From positions 3,968,001 through 4,032,000 of the forward strand of contig NZ_JAMLFW010000001.1 of the NCBI RefSeq assembly GCF_024256385.1: a stretch of 64,000 bases of DNA, in the 5' to 3' direction. Position 1 is the first letter of the stretch; the number at the start of each line of letters is the position of its first letter. The position numbers and the translations under genes were made by a program. Below are positions 34,001 through 43,989 of this stretch, piece by piece. Below the pieces are notes generated by a model that saw only the letters and a program-made list of their open reading frames with translations, was not told where the DNA came from and made no database searches. Source of the stretch: Anatilimnocola floriformis (lineage in GTDB: Bacteria; Planctomycetota; Planctomycetia; Pirellulales; Pirellulaceae).

Positions 34001-37000
34001 GGAGCTCCCGGCGCGTTCACTTCATTCGCCGCGACGAACACCTGGCACCTCGTCGGTGATACCGACAATGGCGGCCTGGCCACCACACAAACCGCTCCTA
34101 ACGAAATCAGCGGCACGGTGAACTTCACGATTAACGGCGTGAATACAGCGCCGGTTGCAAACACCGACACGTACACGACCAACGAAGACACGGCGCTGAA
34201 TATTCCGGTCATCACACCCGTGCCGGGTATGAATGTCGCGGTGTTTCAAGGGACCAACGCCGGGATCGCCAGTATCGACGCGGCGCGGACTGGCGTGCCG
34301 TCGAATACGGGCACGGTGCTGGTTGCCGACTTCATCGGCAACGGTGGTAGCCCTCACTTCGTGGGCGGCAGTGCTTTCCCTGGCACTGGCGGCGACAACT
34401 ATGGTGTGCTGATCACGGGCACGTTGCGCGTGAACACGGCTGGCACCTACACCTTTGGTGTGAACAGCGACGACGCCTCGCGGATTCGCATCGATCTCAA
34501 CAAGAACGGCACGATTGCCACCGACGGCACCGAAGACGTTGCATTTTTGCCCAACTGCTGCACCGATAACATCGGCGCACCGGTCACGCTGGCCGTCGGC
34601 GACTATCCGTTTGAAGCCATGTACACCGAAGGTGGTGGTGGTGACTACGGCGAGTTCTTCTATGCCCCAGGCTCAAAGACTGCCTTCGATAGCTCATTCA
34701 AACTGATCGGCGACGCTTCCGGCGGTATTGCCTCGATCTCTGCCTTCGTGCCGACCGGTCTGCTGGGGAATGACACCGACGAAGAAATTGCCAACGGCAA
34801 TGCTGCGCAGAATCTGACCGTCACGCAATTGAATGGCGGCGGCCTCACCGGCTTCAGCACGCTGGGCGCGAAAGTGACGCTCAATGCCGATGGCAGCTTC
34901 ACCTACGATCCGAACCAAGCGGGTTCGAAGGTGCAGGCGTTGCAGAACGGTCAGGTCGCAACGGATACGTTCACCTACACGGTGACGGACAATGCCGCGA
35001 CGAACAAACTCAGCACGGTCGGCAACGTGAATATCACGGTCACCGGCAAGAACGATCTGACGATCGTGCAGAACAACAGCTACGCGACCAACGAAGACAC
35101 AAACATCGTCACGACCGATCGTGATGTGCTCGTGCCGCGCGACAACATCGGCGATCTGACTCCCGCCAATACTGCCGATGACGGCGTGTTGGTGAATGAC
35201 ACCGACATCGACAACCTCGATGTGCTGGAAGTTCGCACACTGCAAGGCAACTTGCTGAGTGGCACGATTGGCACGCTGGGGAATGGTTCGGCCACCGCGC
35301 TGACCACGCTCGGCGCGTCGATCACCATGAACGACGATGGCACGTTCACTTACAACCCGAGCGGCTCGAGCAAGCTGCAGAATCTGGGCGCTGGTCAAAC
35401 GTTGATTGATTCGTTCACCTACACGGCGACCGACAATCAGCTGGTCTTTGACCCGAATCTGAATGTGCAGGTTTACAACCAGCAGTCGGGCGAAACGATC
35501 AATGGCGGAGAGGCGAATGCCGACCTCGTGCGCGGCAGCCGCGCACCGAATTACTCAGGCACGATTCAACAAGCCGATGTCATCGGTCAGCCGGGCGGCA
35601 ACTTCGCCGTCAACAACACGCTGCCCGGTACCGCGAACAACACCGAAAACTACGCGGTCTTCATCAACGGCGTGCTGCGAGTAACGGTTGCCGGCGTTTA
35701 TACCTTCGGCATTCAGAGCGACGACTTCTCGCGCATTCGTATCGACTTGAATGGCAACGGCAATCCTCTGGATGACCCGAGCATCGTGACGTCGGGTTGC
35801 TGTGCGAATTCGTTTGGTCAGGTCACTCTGGCGGTGGGCGACTATCCGTTCGAGGCCATGTACACCGAAGGTGGCGGCGGCGATTACGGCGAGTTCTTCT
35901 ATGCCCCCGGCTCGAAGACTGCCTTCGATAGTTCATTCAAGCTGATCGGCGACCAAACGGGGACGATCCTCGGCGGCCGCATGGCGATTACCGACTTCCC
36001 CGCTACGGTGAATATCACGGTCACGGGCGTGAACGACGCGCCAGTGGCCGTCAATGATCCCGGCTATGCCGTGAATCCGTACGTGACAAGTGAGAACTCG
36101 TCGCTGGTAGTGACGGCCAACTTGGTGCCCGGCGTAAACGTCTTCGTCTACAACCAACAAGCGGGCGAAGGCTATGGAACGTTTGCGGGAGCAGACGCGG
36201 TTCGCGGCACTCGCGCGCCGAATTACACCGGCACGATCGCGCAAGCTGACATCATTGGCCAGCCCGGTGGCCACTTCAACGTCGACAACACCCTGCCAGG
36301 CATTGCTAACAACACCGAACAATATGCGGTGTATGTGACCGGCATTTTGCGAGTGACGACGGGCGGGGTTTACACCTTCGGCACGTTCAGCGACGACAAC
36401 TCACGCATTCGCATCGATCTCAATCACAACGGTGACCCCAATGACGATGCCAACGTCGTCACGCAGGGTGGTTGCTGCGGCGACGTCTTCGGCCAAGCCA
36501 CGCTCGCTCCTGGCGACTATAAGTTCGAAGCGATGTACACCGAAGGCGGCGGCGGCGACTACGGCGAGTTCTTCTACGCTCCGGGCACGAAGACTGCGTT
36601 TGACAGCAGCTTCAAGCTGATCGGCGATGCGTCAGGCGGTATCGCTTCGTATAGCTCTATTAACGGCTTGATGACCAACGATAGCGACCGTGACATCGGC
36701 GATACGATCTCGGTCGATACGGCGACCATCATTTCGACCAATGGCGCCACGATCACACCGCTGGCCAACGGTTCGTTCACCTACAACCCAGCCACATCGC
36801 AGGCCGCGCAGGTTCTGAAAGACGGTCAGACGCTGGTCGACACGTTCAATTACATTCTGCGCGATTCGCAAGGTGGGACCTCGACGGCCACGGTGACCGT
36901 CACCGTCACCGGCGTATCCGATCCCGCCTTTGATCGCTACACCGCGACGGAAGACATCAACCTGACGGTGCCGGCCGGAACGGGCGTGCTGGCCAATGAT

Positions 37001-40000
37001 GCGTTGCCAGGCAACCCGGCCTTTGAAGTGGTTCGCGCCAACAACACGAACCTCAGTGGCGTGATCGGGACTTCGGGAGACGGCACCGCAACCATCACGA
37101 CGACCGCGGGGGGCCAGGTCGTGATCAACGACAACGGCAGCTTCACGTACAACCAGCAGGGCGTGTTCAACAGCTTGCCGGTCGGGCAGACCGCTCAAGA
37201 CACCTTCACCTATGTGGTTGGTGGCGCAACAGCGCCGGGAGTGCTGACCAATCAGTCCGGCGCTTCGGCATTCACCGTTCTGGACAACGATTTGCTCACC
37301 GGCATCACACCGGTGATCACCGGCAATACGCTGCAAGGCCAGGAAGGAACGTCGAGCAATCCAGCCACCCTGACCAACGGCACGTACGGGCCGGCGGGAG
37401 CAGCCGGCAATCTGGCGACGTTCGCTTCGCAGGCGGTATCGATCAGCAACGGCACGACGCTGACTTACAACCTCGACACCGCGACGTATCCGCTGGGCTA
37501 CGACATCTCGTCGATCGCGGTCTATGCGGGTTGGCAAGACAATGGCCGCGACAACCAAGACTACACGGTGCAGTATTCGCTCGTGGGCTCTCCTGGAACC
37601 TTCACGGACTTCATCCCGACGGTTTCGTTCGCGCCGGGCAATCCGCCGAACGGACAAACGGCGATCAACTCGCCGACAGGATTCTTGCAAACCGGCGTCG
37701 CGGCAATTCGCTTCGTCTTCGGCAATCAAGAGAACGGCTACGTCGGTTATCGCGAACTGGATGTCACTGGTAACCCGCGGATGACAACCACTGTCAACAT
37801 CACCGTCAACGGTGTGAACGATGCGCCAACCGCGGAAGCCAATGGGCCGTATTCGATTGGCGCTGGTCAATCCTTGAACGTCAGCGCGGTCGGTTCGGGC
37901 GACGTTGATACGGGCACGGTCTTGAGCTATCGCTGGGATCTCGACAACGACGGCATCACCGATTTCACGACCGCCAGTCAAACGGCCACGATTCCGTGGA
38001 GCGTGCTGCAAGGTGTAGCCACTCCGCTGGGACCAGGCGCGCACACCATTCGTCTGGTCGTCAGCGATGGTTTGCTAACCGCGACCGACACGGCGATTCT
38101 CAACATCAGCGATACGTTCACCTACTCACCAGTTCAAGACGGCGTGGCCGATGGTTACTTGCTGATTTTGAACGCGGCGCAGACGACCATCGAAATTCGC
38201 GACATCGCGACCAACGCGCTGCTGAGCAGCGTGCCGAAGGCTGGCACCAATGGCGTGGCGTTTGTCGGTACGACCGACAACGACACGCTGATCATCGACT
38301 ACGCCAACACGACGCCGATTCCGGCGCTCAATGGTGTGAGTTTCAACAGCGGTGGCGGCACCGATACGTTCAGCGTGCGGAACGGAACGGCTACGAATGT
38401 GACGCAGACCTACACAACCGATCTCGACGGCTCGATGAATATCGATGGCCGGATTGTGAATTACACGGGCAACGAATCGATCACCGATTTGTTGACCGCG
38501 GCGACTCGCGTCTTTACTTATAACGGCGCCGCCGAAACCATCGCGCTCGCCAACCTGGTGGCCGGCACTTCGCTGCAGATCGATTCGTCGATTGGTGCGA
38601 ATACCAACTTCAACAAGCCGACCGATGCACTCGTCGTGAACCTGAGCACCGGCAGCGCCGACACGCTCAACATTGGGGCCGCTACGCTCACGGGCAACTT
38701 CACCGTGAACGGCAGCGACGGCAACGATGCAGTGAACTTCAATGGTGCAGTAGCTGTAACCGCCGGTGCGACCTTGCCGGGTCTGGTGACGATCAGCGGC
38801 GGCAACATGGCGTTTGCGAACACGGGTTCGATCACCACGCCGAACAACGTGGTGCTGACCTCCGGCGGCGCGATCAGCACGGCTGGTACGAATGTCGATG
38901 TGTCGGCAGCCACGCTCACCGCGTCGGCCGTTACCGGCATCGATCTCGATACCACGGTCGCCACGCTGAATGGTACGACGAGCGGCGCGGGAGCGATTCG
39001 CTTCGACGAAACCAATGCGGTGACCGTGCAAAACGTCGTGGCAGCCAATGGCGCAGTGACCATCACCACCGCCACGGCTGGCGATGTGACGGTTGAAAAT
39101 CTGAGCTCGGGCACCGCCGCTACGAACATCACCGTGAACAACGGCAACCTCGTGAGTGGCGCTGCCGATGCTGGCGTTGCCGACATTGTCGCAGGCACGC
39201 TGACCATCTCGCTCAGCACGGGCGCTCACACCATCGGCACGAGCGCTGCCAACCGACTCGAAATCAACGCCGTGCAGTTGCAAGCAAATATCGCGGGCGG
39301 CACGAACAACTCGGCCTGGATTCTTGATACCGCTGGCGGCCTACAGATGAACGATTCATCGATGGGCGCGACCGGCACTACGGTCTTCGACCTGCGTGTT
39401 CTCAACGGCAGCTTGACGAGTGTCGCTGGTGGCAACGCCGACGTGCGAGCCATTCAAGTGATTCTCGAAGTGACCGGTGCGACGAGCACCATCGGCACCT
39501 CGGAAGCCTTGCCGCTGGAAATCAACGCCGCGACGCTCGCAGCCACGGCGATCTTGAATGTGCTCACGCCGGGCGCAGTGACCAATCCGGTTTACATCCG
39601 CGATGTTTCCGATGACCTGCCGATCGGCACGATCAGCGCCGGCCTGGCCGATGTCTTCTTGACCTCGACGGCTGGTTCGATCATCGATACCGCCAACGAT
39701 GCGGTGCTCGACATCACAGCAGGCCGATTGGTCCTCGCGACGACCGCCGCTGGCGGTGGCATTGGTGTGACCAATGGCGACTTGGAATTGCAAGTTGGTG
39801 CGCTCGAAGCCACGGCCGGCACGGGCGGCATTTTCCTGAACAACACAGGCAATGTCACGATCGGTGGCATTAGCACCGCAGTTGGCATGAGTGCCACGGG
39901 TGGCGACATTGTGCTCACCGGCACTGGCTCGATCGCCGTGACGGAGAACATTACCGCGACTGGCGCTGGAACCGATGTGTTCCTCACCACGACCGACGCA

Positions 40001-43000
40001 GCCTCGGCGGGGCAAGACATCACCTCGATTGCCGGCGCGACGATTTCGAGCGCCGCAGGGTTGATCTTGATCAACGCCGGCGACAACGGCGTCTTCAACG
40101 GCGACCTGTCGTCTTCGAGCACGGTGACGATCAACGTCGACGTCGGCCCCGCGGCCACCGACGCAGCCGGCGCTGCGGCCACGGCTGGCGGCGTGACCAC
40201 TGCTCCGGGCGGTGCGTTCCTCAACGGCAACGTCAACAACGACACGTTTACCGTCAAACCTTCCAGCACTGCGGCCTTCACGGTGAACGGCAACTTGCCG
40301 ACGACGTTCCCCGGCGACACCCTGAGCCTGGACCTGACCGGAACCACCAATCCAGTGCTGACGATCGGCAGCCCGGGCTCCGGCTCTTGGAGCTTTGGTG
40401 CTCCGAATCGTCCGGTGACTTACACGAGCATCGAAAATGTGAACGTGGTCGGGGCAACGCTCTACGACCTTGTGCTCGACGCCAACACCTCGTCGTTCGG
40501 CAATACCAACGTCGACGACCTAATTTCGATTCGCAAGTCGGGCACGACGCTCATCGTCGAACGGACTGGATCGAATGCCGTGCCGGATGACGATGACGTC
40601 GGCCTGATCTTCCAAGGAGATATGGCCAGCATTTTGTCGTTCACCTACATCGGCAGCAACGACAACGACACCGTCACGGTGAGCGATTCGGGCGGCATGC
40701 TCGACTTCCAAGGGAGCGTGCCCGGTGTGCCAAACAATCCGAACATCCCTGGCGCTGCGGACTTCTTCTTCGACGGCCGAGCTGGCAGCGACAAGCTTGT
40801 TTACAACCTGACCGGCGCGAACGCAGCCTTCACCTATGCGATTGGCGATGGCAGCGGCACACCGATGGCGAGCGGCGAAGTGCAAAGCACTTCGGGCGCG
40901 AGCGGAACACTGCTCACCTACTTTGCCAACACGGAACTGGTTCAATCGGTTGCCGCGGGCAATGCGACGTTGCTCGGCGATGCAAATGCCAACCTGATGA
41001 GCATCGCCCCCTTCGGCAACAACACCCGGGCCACGGTCGCGGGCTTCACGCCGCTGGAACTCACCGGCAACAACGTCGGTGCGGGCATCGGTGTGAGTGG
41101 TGCTGCGGGCGCTGACACGCTCGAGCTCATTGGCATCGGCAGCAATCAAAGCAATCCGCTGGCCATCACGCTTAGTGGCGATGCGGACGCGGATATCATT
41201 CGCGTTCATTCGACCAGCGGTAACACGGGCACCGTCACGCTGATCGGCGGCACCGGCAACGATCAATTCCAGCTCTACAACGTCCTGAACACGGTCGATT
41301 CGATCGCTGGACAAGTTGTGGTTGACGGTACGGATGGAAACATCGCGGCCAACAACGACACGCTGACGATCATCGACAGCGGCGACACGACTGCCGACAA
41401 CGTGCTGATCTCAGCCGTCAATCCGGCAACGAGCGGCGACTATCAAATCGACGGCATTAACAGCGTCGCGGGGAGCGATGTTGTCTTCCGCAATGTCGAT
41501 ACGCTGGTCTACACGGCCACGCAAGGCAACGACACCATCGATACGCAGTTGACTCGCACCACACCAGTCAGCGATCTGTCGTTTGTCACCGTCAACGGCT
41601 GGCTGGGCGCAGATCAGTTCCTGCTGTTCACCTCCGATCAGGCTGGCGGCACGGGCCCGACGCCCACCGGCATGTCGAGTGGTGTGGCGATCGTCAATCT
41701 CAACGGCGACGCGCCGGGGAATCCGAACGGCGCGGACGGCAACGATGTCTTTGGTCAAACGGGACCGGGCATCATCGGCACTGGCGCTAGCAACACGGGT
41801 TTGACCGTGGCCGACAGCGTTCGCGGCATTCGGCCGAGCACCTCGACGGCGATCAACATCAACGGCGGTCAACCGACCGGCCCGGCGGTTCCGACGGGTG
41901 ATACCGTCGGCGACGTTTTGAATCTCGATCTGTCCGGCCTGCCGGGTTCATCGGCGATCATTCTGCCGACGGTCTCTGGAATTGTCGGAGCCACCGGCTT
42001 GCAGCCGTTGTCGTACGCTCAGATCGAAGATCTCAACCTGATCGTCAACAACCAGCTGATCAACGTGCAGATGGGCGATACCTTCGTCCGCGGCACGGCT
42101 GGCTCGGACACGATCATCTTCTCGAAGAATGTTACGACCGGCAGCGATCCCAACGCCGTGCGGGTGCGAGTTAACAACCTGGTGGTGGACTTGATTCTGT
42201 CCGGCAAGACGTTGACGTATGCTGGTGCTTCAAACGACTTCGTGAACCAGGCCAACGTCGATCGCCCAGCTGAAATCTACGGCGAGGCGGGTGACGACTA
42301 CATCTCGGGCGCGGGCGCCAACGACTTCCTCGTCGGTGGCACCGGAGCTGACCAGATCAATGGCGGTGGCGGCGACAATGTGATCTGGGGCGACAACTCA
42401 CCGACGCTGCCGGGCGACCCCAATCCGCAAGATGGGGCCATCGGTGGCAACGACATTCTTAGTGGCCTCGACGGCAACGACGTCTTCTACGGCGGCGCCG
42501 GCGATGATCAGATCAGTGCAGGTGGCGGCAACGACTACGTTAGCGGCGGACAAGGAAACGACATCATCGCTGGTGCAGCCGGCGACGATCGCCTCTACGG
42601 CGGCGCCGGAAATGATGTTCTCGGCGGCGGCGAAGGGAACGACCTGCTGAGCGGCGGTGAGGGGAACGATCAGTTGCTCGGCAACTCGGGCAACGACGTG
42701 CTAATCGGCGGCGGTGGAGCCGATCAGATCGATGCCGGTAGCGGCAACGATTTGATCATTGGTGGCCGAGTGGCGAATGAGAACTCCAGCTTCACTTCGG
42801 TGGCCAGCACCAGCACCTTCGGTGCTGCCACCTATAGCAACCCCACCGATAACGATGCCGCGTTGCTGACCCTGCTCACGCAATGGGCCGCAACCAAGGA
42901 TCTGTCGAGCTTGGGAATCATCACCCACGACGGAGCCACCGACAGACTGATCGGCAGTGTCGGCGACGACACGTTCAACTGGGAGTCGATCGACCTGGCA

Positions 43001-43081
43001 GGCTCTTCGAACTTGGTTGCCCCCTCGGACTTCAACGCTTTTGGAATGGGAACCGATGTCCGTATCGGACCAAATTCGTAG
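31088..43081 (+). CDS. giant secreted multi-domain protein (PA14-like, cadherin/VCBS-like, PKD-like, RTX)
   Basis: 3997 aa. Start ATG 31088 has AGGA upstream. Residues 33-44 (FESLEERNLMAA) form a LEPR-XLL-like motif, a planctomycete N-terminal signal for large exported proteins. Then come: six PA14-like modules near residues 135-330, 387-555, 794-995, 1042-1215, 1454-1625 and 1677-1850; cadherin/VCBS-like tandem modules between them (DTFTYTVSDN, VTVTGRNDLP); a PKD-like module near 2250 (RWDLDNDGITDF); long beta-helical or filamentous repeats to about 3700; and an RTX array (GGNDILSGLDGNDVFYGG) at 3727-3897 that should bind Ca2+. Four PA14 modules share a CC pair and the stretch EAMYTEGGGGDYGEFFYAPG. 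Likely a surface adhesin or matrix protein. No sortase or T1SS gene is adjacent. Confidence 0.9.
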   Translation: MRISLRDRLALSSKKSVQQSQKANRDRRRRVFFESLEERNLMAADAINDAGTTNENTILTTVSPATTSLLTNDTGTNLTVVAFTSTSVQGAAVSVAPGGTFSYNPTTSTSLQALGNSQNQSDTFAYAVSEGPVTEGFLVKTYLQGTGNLGAVDSFLAGNPAPMNTATRPVVNFFQTDVGQSHFIGAGGASPLDDETTVPGLPAGDQDNYVVEATTSIWIPAAGRYTFAVNSDDGFGLSITGANLLNTFGALDGASTLGVSGRQIFFNGRGATDTFGVWDFPTAGLYPLRLVNWEGGGGSSVEMFAARGDFTTAGTFAAAQTAGAQWRLVGDTFDANGIRAISPATSTDSAIVNINVTGVNGAPVANPDTYATNEDTAISVPVLLEVPGMNVAVYNQQGAETGYGTMAGADAVRNTVGRLPNQTGTVLQADFLGNGGSPHFAGGSTFAGTGGDNYAVYLTGTLRVATSGTYTFGVNSDDNSRIRINMGAGLTTVAQHTGCCSDQFGTPVSLAAGDYPFEAMYTEGGGGDYGEFFYAPGSFAAFDPAFKLLGDSSGGISSFSSITRPGVLGNDTDEEASNGNATQSLTVTQVSGTGGLTGFSSMGAKVTMNANGSFSYDPNQPGSAVQGLAAGQVAVDTFTYTVSDNAPGGALTTTGTASVTVTGRNDLPTTKTDSYVTDENTKLNLTDYDKASPRNNIGDLTPATTDDGVLVNDTDVDVNDTLQVYTANGAKLSGNVGTLGDGFTTFTTAKGATVKINDDGTFSYDPTTSKTLQALSTGDSTTDTFNYTVTDGSLAPGLTVKVYQPSGAGDLAGTDAFLAGARPNEKFNGPRSTVNFLNTGAAGQFNGAGTASPMDDETNVPGLGAGDQDNFVIEVTGKIFIPSAGDYTFSVNSDDGFGLTFSGGPGTVNLTTVAGDNDGTSTTGTAAPRLRRSTGRGSVDTFGVFNFSAPGYYDLNLVNWEGNGGANLEFYGAPGAFTSFAATNTWHLVGDTDNGGLATTQTAPNEISGTVNFTINGVNTAPVANTDTYTTNEDTALNIPVITPVPGMNVAVFQGTNAGIASIDAARTGVPSNTGTVLVADFIGNGGSPHFVGGSAFPGTGGDNYGVLITGTLRVNTAGTYTFGVNSDDASRIRIDLNKNGTIATDGTEDVAFLPNCCTDNIGAPVTLAVGDYPFEAMYTEGGGGDYGEFFYAPGSKTAFDSSFKLIGDASGGIASISAFVPTGLLGNDTDEEIANGNAAQNLTVTQLNGGGLTGFSTLGAKVTLNADGSFTYDPNQAGSKVQALQNGQVATDTFTYTVTDNAATNKLSTVGNVNITVTGKNDLTIVQNNSYATNEDTNIVTTDRDVLVPRDNIGDLTPANTADDGVLVNDTDIDNLDVLEVRTLQGNLLSGTIGTLGNGSATALTTLGASITMNDDGTFTYNPSGSSKLQNLGAGQTLIDSFTYTATDNQLVFDPNLNVQVYNQQSGETINGGEANADLVRGSRAPNYSGTIQQADVIGQPGGNFAVNNTLPGTANNTENYAVFINGVLRVTVAGVYTFGIQSDDFSRIRIDLNGNGNPLDDPSIVTSGCCANSFGQVTLAVGDYPFEAMYTEGGGGDYGEFFYAPGSKTAFDSSFKLIGDQTGTILGGRMAITDFPATVNITVTGVNDAPVAVNDPGYAVNPYVTSENSSLVVTANLVPGVNVFVYNQQAGEGYGTFAGADAVRGTRAPNYTGTIAQADIIGQPGGHFNVDNTLPGIANNTEQYAVYVTGILRVTTGGVYTFGTFSDDNSRIRIDLNHNGDPNDDANVVTQGGCCGDVFGQATLAPGDYKFEAMYTEGGGGDYGEFFYAPGTKTAFDSSFKLIGDASGGIASYSSINGLMTNDSDRDIGDTISVDTATIISTNGATITPLANGSFTYNPATSQAAQVLKDGQTLVDTFNYILRDSQGGTSTATVTVTVTGVSDPAFDRYTATEDINLTVPAGTGVLANDALPGNPAFEVVRANNTNLSGVIGTSGDGTATITTTAGGQVVINDNGSFTYNQQGVFNSLPVGQTAQDTFTYVVGGATAPGVLTNQSGASAFTVLDNDLLTGITPVITGNTLQGQEGTSSNPATLTNGTYGPAGAAGNLATFASQAVSISNGTTLTYNLDTATYPLGYDISSIAVYAGWQDNGRDNQDYTVQYSLVGSPGTFTDFIPTVSFAPGNPPNGQTAINSPTGFLQTGVAAIRFVFGNQENGYVGYRELDVTGNPRMTTTVNITVNGVNDAPTAEANGPYSIGAGQSLNVSAVGSGDVDTGTVLSYRWDLDNDGITDFTTASQTATIPWSVLQGVATPLGPGAHTIRLVVSDGLLTATDTAILNISDTFTYSPVQDGVADGYLLILNAAQTTIEIRDIATNALLSSVPKAGTNGVAFVGTTDNDTLIIDYANTTPIPALNGVSFNSGGGTDTFSVRNGTATNVTQTYTTDLDGSMNIDGRIVNYTGNESITDLLTAATRVFTYNGAAETIALANLVAGTSLQIDSSIGANTNFNKPTDALVVNLSTGSADTLNIGAATLTGNFTVNGSDGNDAVNFNGAVAVTAGATLPGLVTISGGNMAFANTGSITTPNNVVLTSGGAISTAGTNVDVSAATLTASAVTGIDLDTTVATLNGTTSGAGAIRFDETNAVTVQNVVAANGAVTITTATAGDVTVENLSSGTAATNITVNNGNLVSGAADAGVADIVAGTLTISLSTGAHTIGTSAANRLEINAVQLQANIAGGTNNSAWILDTAGGLQMNDSSMGATGTTVFDLRVLNGSLTSVAGGNADVRAIQVILEVTGATSTIGTSEALPLEINAATLAATAILNVLTPGAVTNPVYIRDVSDDLPIGTISAGLADVFLTSTAGSIIDTANDAVLDITAGRLVLATTAAGGGIGVTNGDLELQVGALEATAGTGGIFLNNTGNVTIGGISTAVGMSATGGDIVLTGTGSIAVTENITATGAGTDVFLTTTDAASAGQDITSIAGATISSAAGLILINAGDNGVFNGDLSSSSTVTINVDVGPAATDAAGAAATAGGVTTAPGGAFLNGNVNNDTFTVKPSSTAAFTVNGNLPTTFPGDTLSLDLTGTTNPVLTIGSPGSGSWSFGAPNRPVTYTSIENVNVVGATLYDLVLDANTSSFGNTNVDDLISIRKSGTTLIVERTGSNAVPDDDDVGLIFQGDMASILSFTYIGSNDNDTVTVSDSGGMLDFQGSVPGVPNNPNIPGAADFFFDGRAGSDKLVYNLTGANAAFTYAIGDGSGTPMASGEVQSTSGASGTLLTYFANTELVQSVAAGNATLLGDANANLMSIAPFGNNTRATVAGFTPLELTGNNVGAGIGVSGAAGADTLELIGIGSNQSNPLAITLSGDADADIIRVHSTSGNTGTVTLIGGTGNDQFQLYNVLNTVDSIAGQVVVDGTDGNIAANNDTLTIIDSGDTTADNVLISAVNPATSGDYQIDGINSVAGSDVVFRNVDTLVYTATQGNDTIDTQLTRTTPVSDLSFVTVNGWLGADQFLLFTSDQAGGTGPTPTGMSSGVAIVNLNGDAPGNPNGADGNDVFGQTGPGIIGTGASNTGLTVADSVRGIRPSTSTAININGGQPTGPAVPTGDTVGDVLNLDLSGLPGSSAIILPTVSGIVGATGLQPLSYAQIEDLNLIVNNQLINVQMGDTFVRGTAGSDTIIFSKNVTTGSDPNAVRVRVNNLVVDLILSGKTLTYAGASNDFVNQANVDRPAEIYGEAGDDYISGAGANDFLVGGTGADQINGGGGDNVIWGDNSPTLPGDPNPQDGAIGGNDILSGLDGNDVFYGGAGDDQISAGGGNDYVSGGQGNDIIAGAAGDDRLYGGAGNDVLGGGEGNDLLSGGEGNDQLLGNSGNDVLIGGGGADQIDAGSGNDLIIGGRVANENSSFTSVASTSTFGAATYSNPTDNDAALLTLLTQWAATKDLSSLGIITHDGATDRLIGSVGDDTFNWESIDLAGSSNLVAPSDFNAFGMGTDVRIGPNS
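42280..42780 (+). repeat. RTX nonapeptide-encoding repeat array
   Basis: About 15 degenerate GGxGxDxxx repeats in the protein (GGTGADQINGGGG, GGAGDDQISAGGG, GGAGNDVLGGGEG). They are the calcium-binding part of the giant protein and lie near its C-terminus. Confidence 0.9.
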
Positions 43082-43379
43082 AGCATTCGCCTGAACTTCA
43101 TCAGAACTTCAAGGCGTATTCGTCAAAACGCTAGCAGTTCCAGATCGAAACTGGGCTGCTAGCGACAGGTTGTTGGCTCTTTTGGGCTGCTGTTTCCCGC
43201 CAAATCCATCGCAGTAAGTCATTGCGTAGCAGAAACTTGCCGCAAATGCACAATTCACCTACTTTCCTCGGCGCGTAGCGGCCGGTTACAATTTCACCGT
43301 GTTGGCGACGCGAATGCGTCACGCATGCTTGGCAGCGAAAGTCGGGCGACCAGGAAGCTGCTAGAAAAGGAAATAAACC

Positions 43380-43607
43380 ATGCCGTCCACCCTCGAACCA
43401 AAAAACAGCTTTGTGAACTCGAACCTCTCCACACCGGAAATCGCCACTCACTACGTCGATGCTGCCGAGTTTCGTCGGCTCATCGTTTCGAACCGCCGCA
43501 TGGAGCGGGCCGATAACTTTGCTCCCAAGATGCGCGGCCTCCGCGATTTGAAAACCGGCGAGTTGTTCCTCACCGACGAACGTTGGTTGATCGACGGCAA
43601 GCGCTAA
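43380..43607 (+). CDS. small conserved-looking protein, unknown
   Basis: 75 aa, soluble, no signal peptide. Starts MPSTLEPKNSFVNSNLSTPE and contains AEFRRLIVSNRRMERADNF. AAGGAA lies before the ATG and a strong terminator follows 40 nt after the stop, so it is a complete single-gene unit. No motif is recognised; function unknown. Confidence 0.7.
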   Translation: MPSTLEPKNSFVNSNLSTPEIATHYVDAAEFRRLIVSNRRMERADNFAPKMRGLRDLKTGELFLTDERWLIDGKR

Positions 43608-43646
43608 ACGCGTTCGCCATCCTTTATGCCTGGCCAAGAAACATCA

Positions 43647-43683
43647 ACGGCCGGCTGACCATCAGGTCAGCCGGCCGTTTTTA
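43647..43683 (+). terminator. strong intrinsic terminator
   Basis: Perfect 14-bp stem ACGGCCGGCTGACC (43647-43660) / GGTCAGCCGGCCGT (43665-43678) with a 4-nt loop and a run of T at 43678-43682. Confidence 0.93.
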
Positions 43684-43989
43684 TTGGCTCCGGCCTGTTG
43701 CCGGGTAAGTGAGTCGGTAAATGCCAGGACCCTGGCTATTCGAAAGCGGCGTCGGGCCGCGAGTTCTCTCTGAGCTGTAGTTGGCTCAACATGAGAAGTA
43801 AAAAGCAGTTGATGTGCCAAACTTCCTGGCGATCAATCAACAAAATCGCAAATGAAGATGCGATTTGGCTTTAGAGCAATTTCGGCCGCGCATTGAATTT
43901 TGCAGCGCTCGCACGGCCGAGAAAAACCGTCTCAAAACGATGGCGCTTTGGCTCGATTTGATACTTGCTGATCGCCGGCGTGGCGCGAG
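43684..43989. other. intergenic region
   Basis: About 300 bp downstream of two convergent genes. The only structure seen is a perfect 8-bp hairpin AAATCGCA/TGCGATTT at 43843-43866. No gene is supported. Confidence 0.4.

Noticed and set aside
36632-38044. 470-codon minus-strand ORF opposite the giant gene
   Set aside because: Antisense to repeat-coded sequence; no protein character of its own.
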